Shown: piece by piece, positions 11,124 to 23,194 of the stretch | Layout: each line of letters opens with the position of its first letter | Numbering within the stretch: the stretch's first letter is position 1 | From: Proteus vulgaris | Lineage (GTDB): Bacteria; Pseudomonadota; Gammaproteobacteria; Enterobacterales; Enterobacteriaceae | NCBI RefSeq assembly: GCF_033708015.1 | Contig: NZ_CP137920.1 | Coordinates: forward strand, 186,001 to 250,000 | DNA: 64,000 nucleotides | Direction: 5' to 3' | The notes under the pieces: generated by a model | What the model was told of the DNA's origin: nothing | Database searches by the model: none | Seen by the model: the letters and a program-made list of their open reading frames with translations, nothing else | Made by a program: the position numbers and the translations under genes

Positions 11124-11240
11124 GTCATGAGCGAACAACAGCAATTCTAGGCGGACAGCGCGCAGTAAGCGCAGCATACTTAAGTATGTGAGCATTACGA
11201 GCACTGCCCAACAACGAATTGATGCTTGTGTAGCCATGAC
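11124..11240. repeat. ERIC-like long imperfect palindrome in the 16S-23S spacer
   Basis: A 117-bp imperfect inverted repeat centred on the perfect palindrome CATACTTAAGTATG (11175-11188). The outer ends are GTCATGA and its mate in GCCATGAC. The order of blocks (AGGCGG, then CAGCATAC, TAAGTA, GTGAGC and GCCCAACAAC) follows that of ERIC elements, and it resembles the ERIC element at 27360-27486 read in reverse. As it is transcribed with the rRNA precursor it can fold into a long stem before 23S. ERIC identity is by eye only. Confidence 0.55.
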
Positions 11241-11280
11241 CTTTAAAGTCGTCTTCGAGAGAAACATCTTCGGGTTGTGA

Positions 11281-14182
<2,902 letters not shown>

Positions 14183-14298
14183 GACAACACCGAAGGTGTT
14201 TTGTCAGAGAGACGAAACGATGAAGTAAGCTTGTTTAAGATTGATAATTACTGGTGACGAACCGTTAAAGGGTGAGTGACGAGTAATAAAACAGAATT

Positions 14299-14418
14299 TG
14301 CTTGGCGGCCATAGCGCAACGGTCCCACCTGATCCCATGCCGAACTCAGAAGTGAAACGTTGTAGCGCCGATGGTAGTGTGGGGCCTCCCCATGTGAGAG
14401 TAGGGAACTGCCAGGCAT
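14299..14418 (+). rRNA. rrf: 5S ribosomal RNA
   Basis: 120 nt, from TGCTTGGCGGCCATAGCG to GGAACTGCCAGGCAT. The internal CCGAACTCAGAAGTGAAAC and GTGGGGCCTCCCCATG are standard 5S landmarks. Confidence 0.97.
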
Positions 14419-14465
14419 CAATTAACGCATTAGTGTTAAATAACATTAATCGCAAAAGAATACGC

Positions 14466-14542
14466 GGAGCGGTAGTTCAGTTGGTTAGAATACCTGCCTG
14501 TCACGCAGGGGGTCGCGGGTTCGAGTCCCGTCCGTTCCGCCA
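14466..14542 (+). tRNA. tRNA-Asp (GUC)
   Basis: 77 nt with encoded CCA. Acceptor GGAGCGG/CCGTTCC (one G-U pair), anticodon arm CCTGC-CTGTCAC-GCAGG with anticodon GTC. It follows 5S in the same transcript, as aspT does in E. coli rrnC. Confidence 0.97.
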
Positions 14543-14549
14543 ACTATTT

Positions 14550-14625
14550 AGGGGCGTAGTTCAATTGGTAGAGCACCGGTCTCCAAAACCGGGTGTTGGG
14601 AGTTCGAGCCTCTCCGCCCCTGCCA
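14550..14625 (+). tRNA. tRNA-Trp (CCA)
   Basis: 76 nt with encoded 3' CCA. Acceptor AGGGGCG/CGCCCCT, anticodon arm CCGGT-CTCCAAA-ACCGG with anticodon CCA. The pair aspT-trpT at the end of an rrn operon is specific to rrnC in E. coli. Confidence 0.97.
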
Positions 14626-14664
14626 GTTACCAATTAAGTAATAACAAAATTTATACTTCTTTGT

Positions 14665-14690
14665 AGCCCAGTTAATTAACTGGGCTTTTT
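14665..14690 (+). terminator. rRNA operon terminator
   Basis: AGCCCAGTTAA and TTAACTGGGCT form a perfect 22-bp palindrome (14665-14686), followed by a T run. It ends the rrn-tRNA transcript 40 nt after tRNA-Trp. Confidence 0.9.
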
Positions 14691-14872
14691 GTTATCTACA
14701 TATTCTCAATATTTACTGCACTAAATTCCTATTCACTAGCTGACTAATGTGTCTCTTTTACCAATACCTATCGGTAATATTCCTTGTTATATGTAATAAA
14801 GATTCTAGAGATAAAGCTTAAACCCGACGATGACTCGTTAATATCATAAATAGCTATGGGGGAATTTAAGCT

Positions 14873-15706
14873 TTACTGATGATTTATCGGCTGTTTTAGT
14901 AACTGTTGTATCAATACTTGTTGATCACTTGTATTTAGCCAAACAGCAAATAAAGGTTTTTGAATAATTTCTGTTGAGGCAGGCGCTAGATCTGAATAGA
15001 GATCAAGCCAATGTGTTGGCAGAAATGCAACTGCTTGATTTGTTTTCATTAACTGATAAGCAATCATTGCAGAGTTAGTGGTTAAAATAGGATCAATTTT
15101 TTGTACTGCGGCATTAGGAACAAAAGGTTGAAAGTCAGCGCTCCATTCAATTTTAATAAATTGTGTTATTTCTTCTGTTTTATTTGCTGCTATCTTCATC
15201 AACTGAAAAGTAATATCACCAATAATTTTGCTTTCTAATTCATCCATCTTTGGTGCTTCAGTCGTAAAAAGAAGGTCAAGCTCTCTTGCATGAAGTTGTT
15301 TTACAAGGGATTGCCTTGTAGAGACTCTAGATTCGATTCTAAGCTCTTTTCTTTCTAGATAAGATTCCTGTAACCACGATGTTAGATATGCTTCCCAGAG
15401 TGATGCTGTGGCGCCAATTGATAGCTCTGAATGTTGAGATGCATGGCTAATCTCTTTTTTAGCGAGAAGCCATGTATTCATTAACGATTCAGCATAGGGG
15501 ATCAGTCTTTCACCCGCAGCAGTTAGACGAATATTATTACGATGGCGAGTAAACAGATTTGTGCCTAATTGTGTTTCTAATTGTCGTATTCTAAAACTAA
15601 CCGCAGACTGCGTTAAATAAAGAGATTCAGCGGCTCGTCCAAAGTGTCTAGTCTTACTGACTTCCAAAAAGGTTTTCAGTAATTCGGTATCCACATCTAT
15701 CTCCAA
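14873..15706 (-). CDS. hdfR: LysR-family regulator HdfR
   Basis: 277 residues (E. coli HdfR 279). In E. coli it represses flhDC. An N-terminal winged helix-turn-helix covers about residues 1-60 ([20 protein letters not shown], then [16 protein letters not shown]), followed by the LysR effector domain. It is divergent from maoP across about 100 bp. The position after tRNA-Trp of the rRNA operon is the E. coli rrnC-hdfR arrangement. In a genus known for swarming, a regulator of flagellar genes is of interest, but its target here is inferred only. Confidence 0.94.
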   Translation of the reverse strand: MEIDVDTELLKTFLEVSKTRHFGRAAESLYLTQSAVSFRIRQLETQLGTNLFTRHRNNIRLTAAGERLIPYAESLMNTWLLAKKEISHASQHSELSIGATASLWEAYLTSWLQESYLERKELRIESRVSTRQSLVKQLHARELDLLFTTEAPKMDELESKIIGDITFQLMKIAANKTEEITQFIKIEWSADFQPFVPNAAVQKIDPILTTNSAMIAYQLMKTNQAVAFLPTHWLDLYSDLAPASTEIIQKPLFAVWLNTSDQQVLIQQLLKQPINHQ

Positions 15707-15759
15707 AAAAATTTGTCGTTACGATTTAAATATTTTGTTTTACAGAACCGCATGACTAT

Positions 15760-15776
15760 CTAATACTCCGCGCCAT
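15760..15776 (+). promoter_or_regulatory. Candidate maoS site (target of MaoP)
   Basis: CTAATACTCCGCGCCAT lies in the hdfR-maoP intergenic region. In E. coli the 17-bp maoS site, which works with MaoP to exclude MatP from the Ori macrodomain, lies in this same spacer. The length, position and, as I remember it, sequence agree; the match is from memory and should be confirmed. Confidence 0.6.
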
Positions 15777-15809
15777 AAGTATGACGATAGAGAATTAGGA
15801 GTGTGTCAG

Positions 15810-16148
15810 ATGGCAGAAAGTTTTATCACGACTAATCGTTTTTTTGACAATAAACATTATCCGCGTGGTTTTTCTCGTCATGGCGATTTCACTATCAAGG
15901 AATCCCAGATATTGGAACGTCATGGTCAAGCCTTTAATGAGCTCGATTTAGGCAAACGAGAGCCTGTAACTGAAGCGGAAAAATTATTTGTTGCCATGTG
16001 TCGTGGCGAACGAGAAGCAGCAACAATCGAAGAAAAAATTTGGAAAAAATATACTAGTCGTATAAGTCGTCCAAAACGTTTTCATACATTATCGGGTGGA
16101 AAGCCACAGCTCGATCCATCTGATGACTATACCGACTCTGATGATTAA
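15810..16148 (+). CDS. maoP: Ori macrodomain protein MaoP (YifE)
   Basis: 112 residues from the ATG at 15810 ([20 protein letters not shown]), exactly the E. coli length; a GTG at 15801 lies in the ribosome site TAGGAGTG and is unlikely. MaoP helps organise the Ori macrodomain of the chromosome together with the maoS site. It is very strongly conserved, including [24 protein letters not shown] and the terminal DYTDSDD. Divergent from hdfR and convergent with comM. Confidence 0.96.
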   Translation: MAESFITTNRFFDNKHYPRGFSRHGDFTIKESQILERHGQAFNELDLGKREPVTEAEKLFVAMCRGEREAATIEEKIWKKYTSRISRPKRFHTLSGGKPQLDPSDDYTDSDD

Positions 16149-16165
16149 TATCATTAGTTTTAGTT

Positions 16166-16193
16166 AAAAGGAGCGTTTTTTCGCTCCTTTTTA
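16166..16193. terminator. Bidirectional terminator between maoP and comM
   Basis: AAAAGGAGCG (16166-16175), 6-nt T loop, then CGCTCCTTTT (16182-16191). The arms give a T tract on both strands, so it can end both the maoP and the comM transcripts. The comM stop codon begins 2 nt beyond it. Confidence 0.88.
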
Positions 16194-16194
16194 T

Positions 16195-17727
16195 TTACCC
16201 ATCTAATTGCTTTTGTAAATAGATCATTAATCTATCCATTGCACGAAAGCTTAATGCTTCAATTAAATGATTTCTCTGTATTTTCTCTTCATTTGCAAGA
16301 TCGGCAATAGTTCTCGATACTCTTAAAATTTTATGCCAAGCTCGTATCGATAATCCTAGTTTATTTAATGTATTTTCAAGAAAAGTTGCATCACTGGTAT
16401 TCAATGAGCAATAGCATTCAATCTCTTTGCCAGTTAAATATGTATTTACTTTCCCACATCGTGCAAATTGTCTTTCTCTTGCCTTTAAAACGCGTTTTCT
16501 AATTGTCGTACTATTCTCTGTGGTAAATGTAGGCTGAATAAGCGCGCCTTGTGGAAGAAGTGGCATTTCGACAGATAAATCAAACCTATCTAAAAAAGGC
16601 CCAGAAACTTTACTTAAATAGCGTAGGATCTGCTTTATGGGGACTCGATTGTGATTGCCTTGATAATGCCCTGTTGGACTTGGATTCAATGCACCGACCA
16701 ATAATACATTAGCAGGGTAGCTTATTTTGGCTTTTGCGCGTGAAATAGTAATTTCTCTAGCATCTAGAGGTTCACGTAATGCATCGAGTACACGACGCTC
16801 GAATTCTGGCAGTTCATCTAAAAATAAAATACCGTGATGTGCTAATGTAATTTCTCCTGGTCTAGGAAGCGAACCTCCCCCCGTTAAAGCAACACTAGAG
16901 GAAGTATGATGTGGAGCTCTAAATGGTCTTGTAGGCCATTTTCTTTCATCAAATGTCACGCCTCTTAAACTACTAATAATTAATACATCAAGTGCTTCTT
17001 TAGCCGTCAAAGGTGGAAGAAGTGTACTTATCCTTTGTGCTAACATTGTTTTTCCTGTTCCTGGCGGTCCAAGAAATAAAATATTGTGATTTCCTGCAGC
17101 TGTGATTTCTGCTGCTCTTTTTGCATTATTTTGACCAATTATATCGCTCATATCTTTATTATCTTGATTTTCAATTTCATCATTAATAATAAAACTTTCT
17201 GTTTCAATTAATGGCGTATTATTTTCTAGATGATGACAAATCTCTAAAAGATGAGAGGCTAATAAAGCTGATTTATTGGGTAATAATGAAACTTCAGTTT
17301 GATGTTCTGTTGATACAATGCATATTCGATGATCTTTTGAAGCACTAAGAATTGATGGGATCACTGCATTAACTCGTTGTAATTTTCCAGAAAGTGCAAG
17401 CTCTCCAATAAACTCATAACACGCTAATTTATTTGATGTTAGTTGTTCTGATGCAATGAGTATTGCCAGTGCAATAGGCAAATCATAACGCGCACCTTCT
17501 TTAGGTAAATCGGCAGGTGAAAGATTAATCGTTATTCTTTTTGCAGGATAAATATATCCGCTATTAATTAATGCACTCCTTACTCTGTCTTTTGCTTCTT
17601 TTACGACAGTTTCAGGTAATCCAACTAATGTTAATCCGGGTAATCCCTGACTAATATGAGCCTCGATAGTAATAAGCGGAGCTGATATTCCTAAAGAAGC
17701 GCGCGTATATATTATTGCTAATGCCAT
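16195..17727 (-). CDS. comM: Mg-chelatase-like AAA+ ATPase ComM (YifB)
   Basis: 510 residues (E. coli YifB 506). In Vibrio, ComM is a hexameric helicase that promotes branch migration during natural transformation. N-terminal Lon-protease-like S5 fold (about 1-170, ALAIIYTRASLGI, SPADLPKEGARYDLPIALAI). AAA+ core with Walker A GPPGTGKTMLAQR near residue 220 and Walker B LFLDELPEF near residue 295. C-terminal helical domain with SIRAWHKILRVSRTIADL. Only dprA, also a transformation gene, is elsewhere in the window. Confidence 0.96.
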   Translation of the reverse strand: MALAIIYTRASLGISAPLITIEAHISQGLPGLTLVGLPETVVKEAKDRVRSALINSGYIYPAKRITINLSPADLPKEGARYDLPIALAILIASEQLTSNKLACYEFIGELALSGKLQRVNAVIPSILSASKDHRICIVSTEHQTEVSLLPNKSALLASHLLEICHHLENNTPLIETESFIINDEIENQDNKDMSDIIGQNNAKRAAEITAAGNHNILFLGPPGTGKTMLAQRISTLLPPLTAKEALDVLIISSLRGVTFDERKWPTRPFRAPHHTSSSVALTGGGSLPRPGEITLAHHGILFLDELPEFERRVLDALREPLDAREITISRAKAKISYPANVLLVGALNPSPTGHYQGNHNRVPIKQILRYLSKVSGPFLDRFDLSVEMPLLPQGALIQPTFTTENSTTIRKRVLKARERQFARCGKVNTYLTGKEIECYCSLNTSDATFLENTLNKLGLSIRAWHKILRVSRTIADLANEEKIQRNHLIEALSFRAMDRLMIYLQKQLDG

Positions 17728-18072
17728 TTTTTATTCTCCATTATTTTTTTCTTTTTAAATTATTTTTTCTTTTGTGTTAAATGAAGATTTAAATAAATGC
17801 GAGACATCTCTAAATAAACTTAACGTATTGAAATGTAATAATTAATTTATTAAATGAATAATTTAATAAATTAATATAAATATAATGAAAAATATTATTT
17901 GTTTTGAATTTGAAATAATAAAATGCAATAGTGAAAAAAATAAAATAACGTGTCCTTTCGTAGTATTAATAACTATAAAATAAATATTTTATAGATTAAA
18001 GCTCTAGTGTGTATTTGTGTTATAAAAAAATACATAAAATTCATTATGTTATGTTTTTTTTAAAAATAAACA
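17728..18072. other. AT-rich spacer upstream of ilv with a perfect AT-only inverted repeat
   Basis: No gene is seen. The strand is extremely AT-rich. At 17841-17875 two perfect 15-nt arms, ATTAATTTATTAAAT and its complement, flank a 5-nt loop (GAATA). The hairpin contains no G or C in its arms, so it is weak as RNA, but the DNA could bend or extrude. Its distance from ilvL (over 300 bp) suggests an upstream architectural site for IHF or H-NS type proteins; this is inference. Confidence 0.5.
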
Positions 18073-18100
18073 TTGTCAATTCTAAAATATCATGATAACT
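18073..18100 (+). promoter_or_regulatory. Possible ilv operon promoter
   Basis: -35-like TTGTCA (18073-18078), 16-bp spacer, -10-like ATAACT (18095-18100). It is the best sigma70-like pair I find ahead of ilvL, but the -10 is poor and other AT-rich hexamers (for example TATATT at 18146) compete. Confidence 0.3.
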
Positions 18101-18178
18101 CTAAAAGGACAGAGTGAAAGAAAACACAACACAACATTAGAAACATATATTTTAAATAAGAAAAGAAGTTATAAAACT

Positions 18179-18280
18179 ATGAATACTATCGTCCTAGTGA
18201 TTAGCCTAATTATTGTCAGCGTGGTGGTGATTATTAACCCACCGTGCGGGGCTGCACTAGGACGAAGAAAGGCTAACTAA
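18179..18280 (+). CDS. ilvL: ilv operon leader peptide IlvL
   Basis: 33 residues: MNTIVLVISLIIVSVVVIIN then PPCGAALGRRKAN. The run of Ile, Val and Leu codons (16 of the first 19 codons after MNT, counting closely spaced ones) senses branched-chain aminoacyl-tRNA supply. The tail PPCGAALGR is nearly identical to E. coli IlvL, which has 32 residues. Slow translation here prevents formation of the terminator at 18299-18333 and lets transcription enter ilvG. Confidence 0.95.
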   Translation: MNTIVLVISLIIVSVVVIINPPCGAALGRRKAN

Positions 18281-18298
18281 ACTAGCCGGATCTCTTAA

Positions 18299-18333
18299 AA
18301 ACCCCCGCACCGAAAGGCGCGGGGGTTTTTTTT
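18299..18333 (+). terminator. ilv attenuator (transcription terminator)
   Basis: ACCCCCGC (18301-18308) pairs with GCGGGGGT (18319-18326) around a CACCGAAAGG-type loop, followed by eight Ts. It lies 20 nt after the ilvL stop and 78 nt before ilvG. It is the classic GC-rich attenuator of the ilvGMEDA operon. Confidence 0.95.
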
Positions 18334-18410
18334 GAGCCTAAGTTTGAAAAAGAGATTAAATAGAAAATAAACTCAAATTAAACAAGAAGTTAAGATGGAA
18401 GGGTGAAAGA

Positions 18411-20060
18411 ATGAATGGAGCACAGTGGTTAGTACAGGCATTACGAAAACATCAAGTCGAAACAGTCTTTGGTTATCCTGGCGGTGCGATCATGCCTGTT
18501 TACGATGCCCTTTATGATGGAGGTGTTGAGCATGTTTTATGTCGCCATGAACAAGGTGCCGCAATTGCTGCTATTGGTTTTGCTCGTTCTACTGGTACGA
18601 CAGGTGTTTGTATCGCGACATCAGGCCCAGGCGCTACTAATGTTATCACTGGACTTGCTGATGCATTGTTAGATTCTGTGCCTGTTGTTGCTATCACTGG
18701 GCAAGTCGCTTCCAATTTAATTGGTACTGATGCATTCCAAGAGATTGACGTTTTAGGTCTTTCATTAGCGTGTACAAAACACAGTTTTTTAGTTTCGACC
18801 GTTGATGAATTACCAAGGGTGTTATCAGAAGCATTTTCTATTGCATCTCAAGGTCGCCCTGGACCTGTTTTAATTGATATTCCTAAAGATGTTCAATTGG
18901 CTGATGCTTCCCATTTATCAAATTATGAACTACCAGAAGAGCAAGAATTTCCTTATCCAACGAAAGAGTTGACTCAAGCTAAGCAGATGTTAGCGGAGGC
19001 ACACAAACCCATTTTGTATGTCGGTGGTGGTGTTGCTATGAGTCATGCAGTGGAAACACTAAGAGAATTTGTGAAGCAAACAAAAATACCCGTTGTTTCT
19101 ACCTTGAAAGGGCTAGGCTGTGCCGATGCATTCGATGCTAATTATTTAGGTATGTTAGGTATGCATGGTACTAAAGCGGCAAATTATGCCGTGCAACGTA
19201 GTGATTTATTAATCGCTGTTGGTGCACGTTTTGATGATCGTGTTACTGGGCGATTAAATACTTTTGCACCTAATGCCAAAGTTATCCATATCGATATTGA
19301 CCATGCAGAATTAAATAAATTGAAACAGGCGCATGTTGCGTTATTGGGTGATGCGAAAGTGTTATTACCTGCTTTGTCTCAGCCATTATCTATCGCTTCT
19401 TGGCAACAAGAAGTACAAGAATTAAAAGCAGAACATGCGTGGCGTTATGATCATCCCGGCGCTGCAATTTATGCTCCATTATTATTAAAACAATTATCAG
19501 ATGCAAAACCTGAAAATACGGTTGTGACAACGGATGTAGGTCAACATCAAATGTGGTCAGCACAACATATGACATTTGATGCGCCTGAAAATTTTATCAC
19601 TTCAAGTGGTTTAGGCACCATGGGATTTGGTATCCCAGCGGCAGTTGGTGCTCAAATTGCGAGACCTGATGCATGTGTTATCTGCGTATCTGGTGATGGC
19701 TCTTTTATGATGAATGTGCAGGAATTGGGCACAATTAAACGTAAGCAATTACCTATTAAATTAGTGTTATTAGATAACCAACGCCTTGGTATGGTGCGCC
19801 AATGGCAAGAGTTGTTTTTTGAACAACGTTATAGCGAAACAATTTTAACAGATAATCCAGACTTTGTTGCCTTGGCAAAAGCTTTTGATATTCCAGGGCA
19901 ACGCATCACAGAAAAAGCACAGGTTGCTGATGCAATAAAATGTTTATTAGAGAGCGATGGCCCTTACTTATTACAGGTATCTATCGATGACGCAGAAAAT
20001 GTCTGGCCTTTAGTCCCGCCGGGCGCAAGTAATGATGAGATGATGGAGAAATCAAAATGA
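18411..20060 (+). CDS. ilvG: Acetolactate synthase II, large subunit
   Basis: 549 residues and intact, unlike the frameshifted ilvG of E. coli K-12. It condenses pyruvate with pyruvate or 2-ketobutyrate, using thiamine diphosphate and FAD, as the first common step of valine and isoleucine synthesis. The catalytic Glu is in [17 protein letters not shown] near residue 47. The ThDP/Mg site is [18 protein letters not shown] followed by the DN of LVLLDN. Ribosome site AAGGGTGAAAG. It overlaps ilvM by 4 nt (ATGA), so the two subunits are translationally coupled. Confidence 0.98.
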   Translation: MNGAQWLVQALRKHQVETVFGYPGGAIMPVYDALYDGGVEHVLCRHEQGAAIAAIGFARSTGTTGVCIATSGPGATNVITGLADALLDSVPVVAITGQVASNLIGTDAFQEIDVLGLSLACTKHSFLVSTVDELPRVLSEAFSIASQGRPGPVLIDIPKDVQLADASHLSNYELPEEQEFPYPTKELTQAKQMLAEAHKPILYVGGGVAMSHAVETLREFVKQTKIPVVSTLKGLGCADAFDANYLGMLGMHGTKAANYAVQRSDLLIAVGARFDDRVTGRLNTFAPNAKVIHIDIDHAELNKLKQAHVALLGDAKVLLPALSQPLSIASWQQEVQELKAEHAWRYDHPGAAIYAPLLLKQLSDAKPENTVVTTDVGQHQMWSAQHMTFDAPENFITSSGLGTMGFGIPAAVGAQIARPDACVICVSGDGSFMMNVQELGTIKRKQLPIKLVLLDNQRLGMVRQWQELFFEQRYSETILTDNPDFVALAKAFDIPGQRITEKAQVADAIKCLLESDGPYLLQVSIDDAENVWPLVPPGASNDEMMEKSK

Positions 20061-20332
20061 ACCAACACAATATCACAATTGAAGCCCGTTTTTGTCCAGA
20101 GATCTTAGAACGTATCCTGAGAGTTATTCGTCATCGTGGTTTTCATATATGCTCAATGAATATGAATATCACTGAAAGTAATAATATCAATTTAAGTCTG
20201 ACAGTGAGTAGTCAGCGACCATTAGAACTTCTGTGCAGCCAGTTAACAAAATTAGCTGACGTTGCAGGTATTCAAGTATCACATCAACAGAAAGAAAAAT
20301 TACGATTCATGAATGCACTAAGTGCCATGTAA
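20057..20332 (+). CDS. ilvM: Acetolactate synthase II, small regulatory subunit
   Basis: 91 residues (E. coli IlvM 87), a single ACT-domain subunit that activates IlvG. The start [20 protein letters not shown] matches the family. Its ATG overlaps the ilvG stop. The C-terminus ([16 protein letters not shown]) is slightly longer than in E. coli. Its stop lies 10 nt before ilvE. Confidence 0.95.
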   Translation: MNQHNITIEARFCPEILERILRVIRHRGFHICSMNMNITESNNINLSLTVSSQRPLELLCSQLTKLADVAGIQVSHQQKEKLRFMNALSAM

Positions 20333-20342
20333 GGATAAAAGA

Positions 20343-21269
20343 ATGACAAAGCAAGCTGATTATATTTGGTTTAACGGTGAAATGGTTCCTTGGGCTGAGG
20401 CAAAAGTTCATGTGATGTCTCATGCATTGCATTATGGAACTTCTGTGTTTGAAGGTGTGCGTTGTTATGATTCTCATAAAGGCCCAGTGGTCTTTCGCCA
20501 TCGTGAACACATGCAACGTTTACATGATTCAGCCAAAATTTATCGTATGCCTGTTGAACAAAGCGTTGATGAGTTAATGGAAGCATGTCGTGAAACCTTA
20601 CGCAAAAACAAATTAGTCAGTGCTTATATTCGTCCATTAGTTTTTATTGGTGATGTTGGTATGGGTGTAAATCCACCTGCGGGTTATAAAACAGATGTGA
20701 TCATTGCAGCATTCCCATGGGGGGCATATTTAGGTGAGGAGGCGTTAGATAAAGGGATTGATGCGATGGTTTCTTCTTGGCATCGTGCTGCACCAAATAC
20801 TATTCCAACTGCAGCAAAAGCGGGTGGCAACTATTTATCTTCACTCTTAGTGGGAAGCGAAGCTCGTCGTCATGGTTATCAAGAAGGGATTGCATTAGAT
20901 GTCCATGGCTACTTATCCGAAGGCGCAGGTGAAAATCTATTTGAAGTAAAAGATGGTGTTATTTTTACACCTCCATTTACTTCATCAGCGCTACCTGGGA
21001 TCACACGTGATGCCATCATCAAATTAGCAAAAGATCTCGGTTATGAAGTGCGTGAACAAGTCCTTTCTCGTGAATCACTTTATCTTGCAGATGAAGTCTT
21101 TATGTCAGGTACAGCCGCAGAGATAACACCAGTACGTAGTGTTGATGGTATTCAAGTCGGTATCGGACGTTGTGGACCCGTGACTAAAGCAATTCAAAAA
21201 GCATTCTTTGGTCTGTTCACCGGTGAGACAGAAGATAAATACGGCTGGTTAGATCCAATCAATTCATAA
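20343..21269 (+). CDS. ilvE: Branched-chain amino acid aminotransferase
   Basis: 308 residues from the ATG at 20343 (MTKQADYIWFNGEMVPWAEA), with AAGGATAAAAGA before it; an in-frame ATG at 20322 inside ilvM is not supported. It transaminates the keto acids of valine, isoleucine and leucine with glutamate. This fold-type IV PLP enzyme shows ALHYGTSVFEGVRCY near the N-terminus, the PLP lysine in AAKAGGNYLSS near residue 160 and EVFMSGTAAEITPVRSVDG near the C-terminus. Confidence 0.98.
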   Translation: MTKQADYIWFNGEMVPWAEAKVHVMSHALHYGTSVFEGVRCYDSHKGPVVFRHREHMQRLHDSAKIYRMPVEQSVDELMEACRETLRKNKLVSAYIRPLVFIGDVGMGVNPPAGYKTDVIIAAFPWGAYLGEEALDKGIDAMVSSWHRAAPNTIPTAAKAGGNYLSSLLVGSEARRHGYQEGIALDVHGYLSEGAGENLFEVKDGVIFTPPFTSSALPGITRDAIIKLAKDLGYEVREQVLSRESLYLADEVFMSGTAAEITPVRSVDGIQVGIGRCGPVTKAIQKAFFGLFTGETEDKYGWLDPINS

Positions 21270-21341
21270 GCATAATCAAATAAATTTATTTAGCGGGTAG
21301 CTCGTTCCCTACTCGCTTTCTTTACCGCAGGAGTGTGAAAA

Positions 21342-23192
21342 ATGCCTAAATACCGTTCAGCGACAACGACACATGGTCGTAATATGGCGGGAGCCCGTGC
21401 CTTATGGCGTGCAACGGGAATGACGGATGCTGATTTTGGTAAACCTATTATTGCAGTGGTGAACTCATTTACGCAATTTGTGCCGGGTCATGTGCATCTG
21501 CGGGATTTAGGAAAACTCGTTGCTGAGCAAATTGAAGCCGCGGGTGGTGTAGCTAAAGAATTTAATACCATTGCGGTTGATGACGGTATTGCAATGGGAC
21601 ACGGTGGCATGCTTTATTCGTTGCCATCGCGTGAGCTTATCGCAGACTCTGTTGAATATATGGTTAATGCACACTGTGCTGATGCGATGGTGTGTATCTC
21701 AAACTGTGACAAGATCACCCCAGGAATGTTAATGGCGTCTTTACGCCTAAATATCCCGGTTATTTTTGTTTCGGGTGGCCCTATGGAAGCCGGTAAAACG
21801 AAGCTTTCAGATCAACTGATCAAATTGGATCTCGTTGATGCCATGATCCAAGGGGCAAATCCAAATGTCAGCGATGCGGATAGTGAGCAAATTGAACGAT
21901 CTGCTTGTCCGACATGCGGATCGTGTTCAGGTATGTTTACCGCAAACTCCATGAATTGTTTAACCGAAGCTCTCGGATTATCTCAACCCGGAAATGGCTC
22001 ACTATTAGCGACACACGCAGATCGTGAAACACTGTTTATCAACGCAGGTAAACGCATTGTTGAATTAACTAAACGCTATTATGAAAAAGATGATGAGTCC
22101 GCATTACCGCGCAATATTGCTAAGAAAGAAGCCTTTGAAAATGCGATGATCTTAGATATTGCCATGGGTGGCTCGACGAATACGGTTCTGCATTTATTAG
22201 CTGCTGCACAAGAAGGTGAGGTTGATTTCACTATGGAAGATATCGACAGACTTTCTCGCCAAGTGCCTCATTTATGTAAAGTGGCGCCAAGTACACAAAA
22301 ATATCATATGGAAGATGTTCACCGTGCTGGTGGGGTTATGGGGATTTTAGGTGAATTAGACAGAGCCGGATTACTTAATCGTAATGTGGGTAATATTTTA
22401 GGGTTAAGCTTGCCAGAAACATTAGCACAATATGACGTGATGTTAACGCAAGATGAGCAAGTAAAATCAATGTTCCAAGCAGGTCCTGCGGGTATTCGTA
22501 CAACGAAGGCATTCTCTCAAAATTGTCGTTGGCCAACCTTAGATACTGACCGTGAAAACGGATGTATCCGCAGTAAAGAACATGCTTATAGTCAAGATGG
22601 TGGATTAGCTGTTTTATCCGGTAACTTAGCCGTAGATGGTTGTATTGTTAAAACAGCAGGTGTTGATAACGATAACTTAATTTTTAGTGGTCCTGCAAAA
22701 GTATATGAAAGCCAAGATGATGCTGTTGAGGCTATCTTAGGTGGGAAAGTTGTGGCAGGCGATGTGGTTATTATTCGCTATGAAGGTCCTAAAGGTGGGC
22801 CGGGTATGCAAGAGATGCTGTATCCAACCTCTTATTTAAAATCAATGGGATTAGGTAAAGCTTGCGCACTTATCACTGATGGACGTTTCTCTGGAGGAAC
22901 ATCTGGCTTATCTATCGGGCATGTCTCACCAGAAGCAGCAAATGGTGGTGTCATTGGTTTAGTGGAAGAAGGTGATATTGTTTCTATCAATATTCCAACT
23001 CGAGAAATTTCATTAAACGTAGATGATAAAACGTTATCTGCACGTCGTGATGCACAAAATGCTCGTGGTGATAAAGCGTGGACACCACAAAATAGACAGC
23101 GCCAAGTTTCGTTTGCCTTACGTGCTTACGCCTCTTTAGCCACTAGTGCTGATAAAGGTGCGGTACGTGATAAATCTAAGTTAGGGGGCTAA
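21342..23192 (+). CDS. ilvD: Dihydroxy-acid dehydratase
   Basis: 616 residues, the E. coli length. It dehydrates dihydroxyisovalerate and dihydroxymethylvalerate to the keto acids. The Fe-S cluster ligands are seen in [12 protein letters not shown] (about residue 122) and [18 protein letters not shown] (about residue 195). Mg-binding [11 protein letters not shown] and the C-terminal swivelling domain with [13 protein letters not shown] and [10 protein letters not shown] are intact. GGAGTGTG ribosome site; ilvA begins 2 nt after the stop. Confidence 0.98.
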   Translation: MPKYRSATTTHGRNMAGARALWRATGMTDADFGKPIIAVVNSFTQFVPGHVHLRDLGKLVAEQIEAAGGVAKEFNTIAVDDGIAMGHGGMLYSLPSRELIADSVEYMVNAHCADAMVCISNCDKITPGMLMASLRLNIPVIFVSGGPMEAGKTKLSDQLIKLDLVDAMIQGANPNVSDADSEQIERSACPTCGSCSGMFTANSMNCLTEALGLSQPGNGSLLATHADRETLFINAGKRIVELTKRYYEKDDESALPRNIAKKEAFENAMILDIAMGGSTNTVLHLLAAAQEGEVDFTMEDIDRLSRQVPHLCKVAPSTQKYHMEDVHRAGGVMGILGELDRAGLLNRNVGNILGLSLPETLAQYDVMLTQDEQVKSMFQAGPAGIRTTKAFSQNCRWPTLDTDRENGCIRSKEHAYSQDGGLAVLSGNLAVDGCIVKTAGVDNDNLIFSGPAKVYESQDDAVEAILGGKVVAGDVVIIRYEGPKGGPGMQEMLYPTSYLKSMGLGKACALITDGRFSGGTSGLSIGHVSPEAANGGVIGLVEEGDIVSINIPTREISLNVDDKTLSARRDAQNARGDKAWTPQNRQRQVSFALRAYASLATSADKGAVRDKSKLGG

Positions 23193-23194
23193 GA

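Noticed and set aside
14298..14666. 122-codon frame reading RIPACHAGGRGFESRP and GSSSLSAP
   Set aside because: It covers 5S, tRNA-Asp and tRNA-Trp; these peptides are the well-known false products of tRNA genes.
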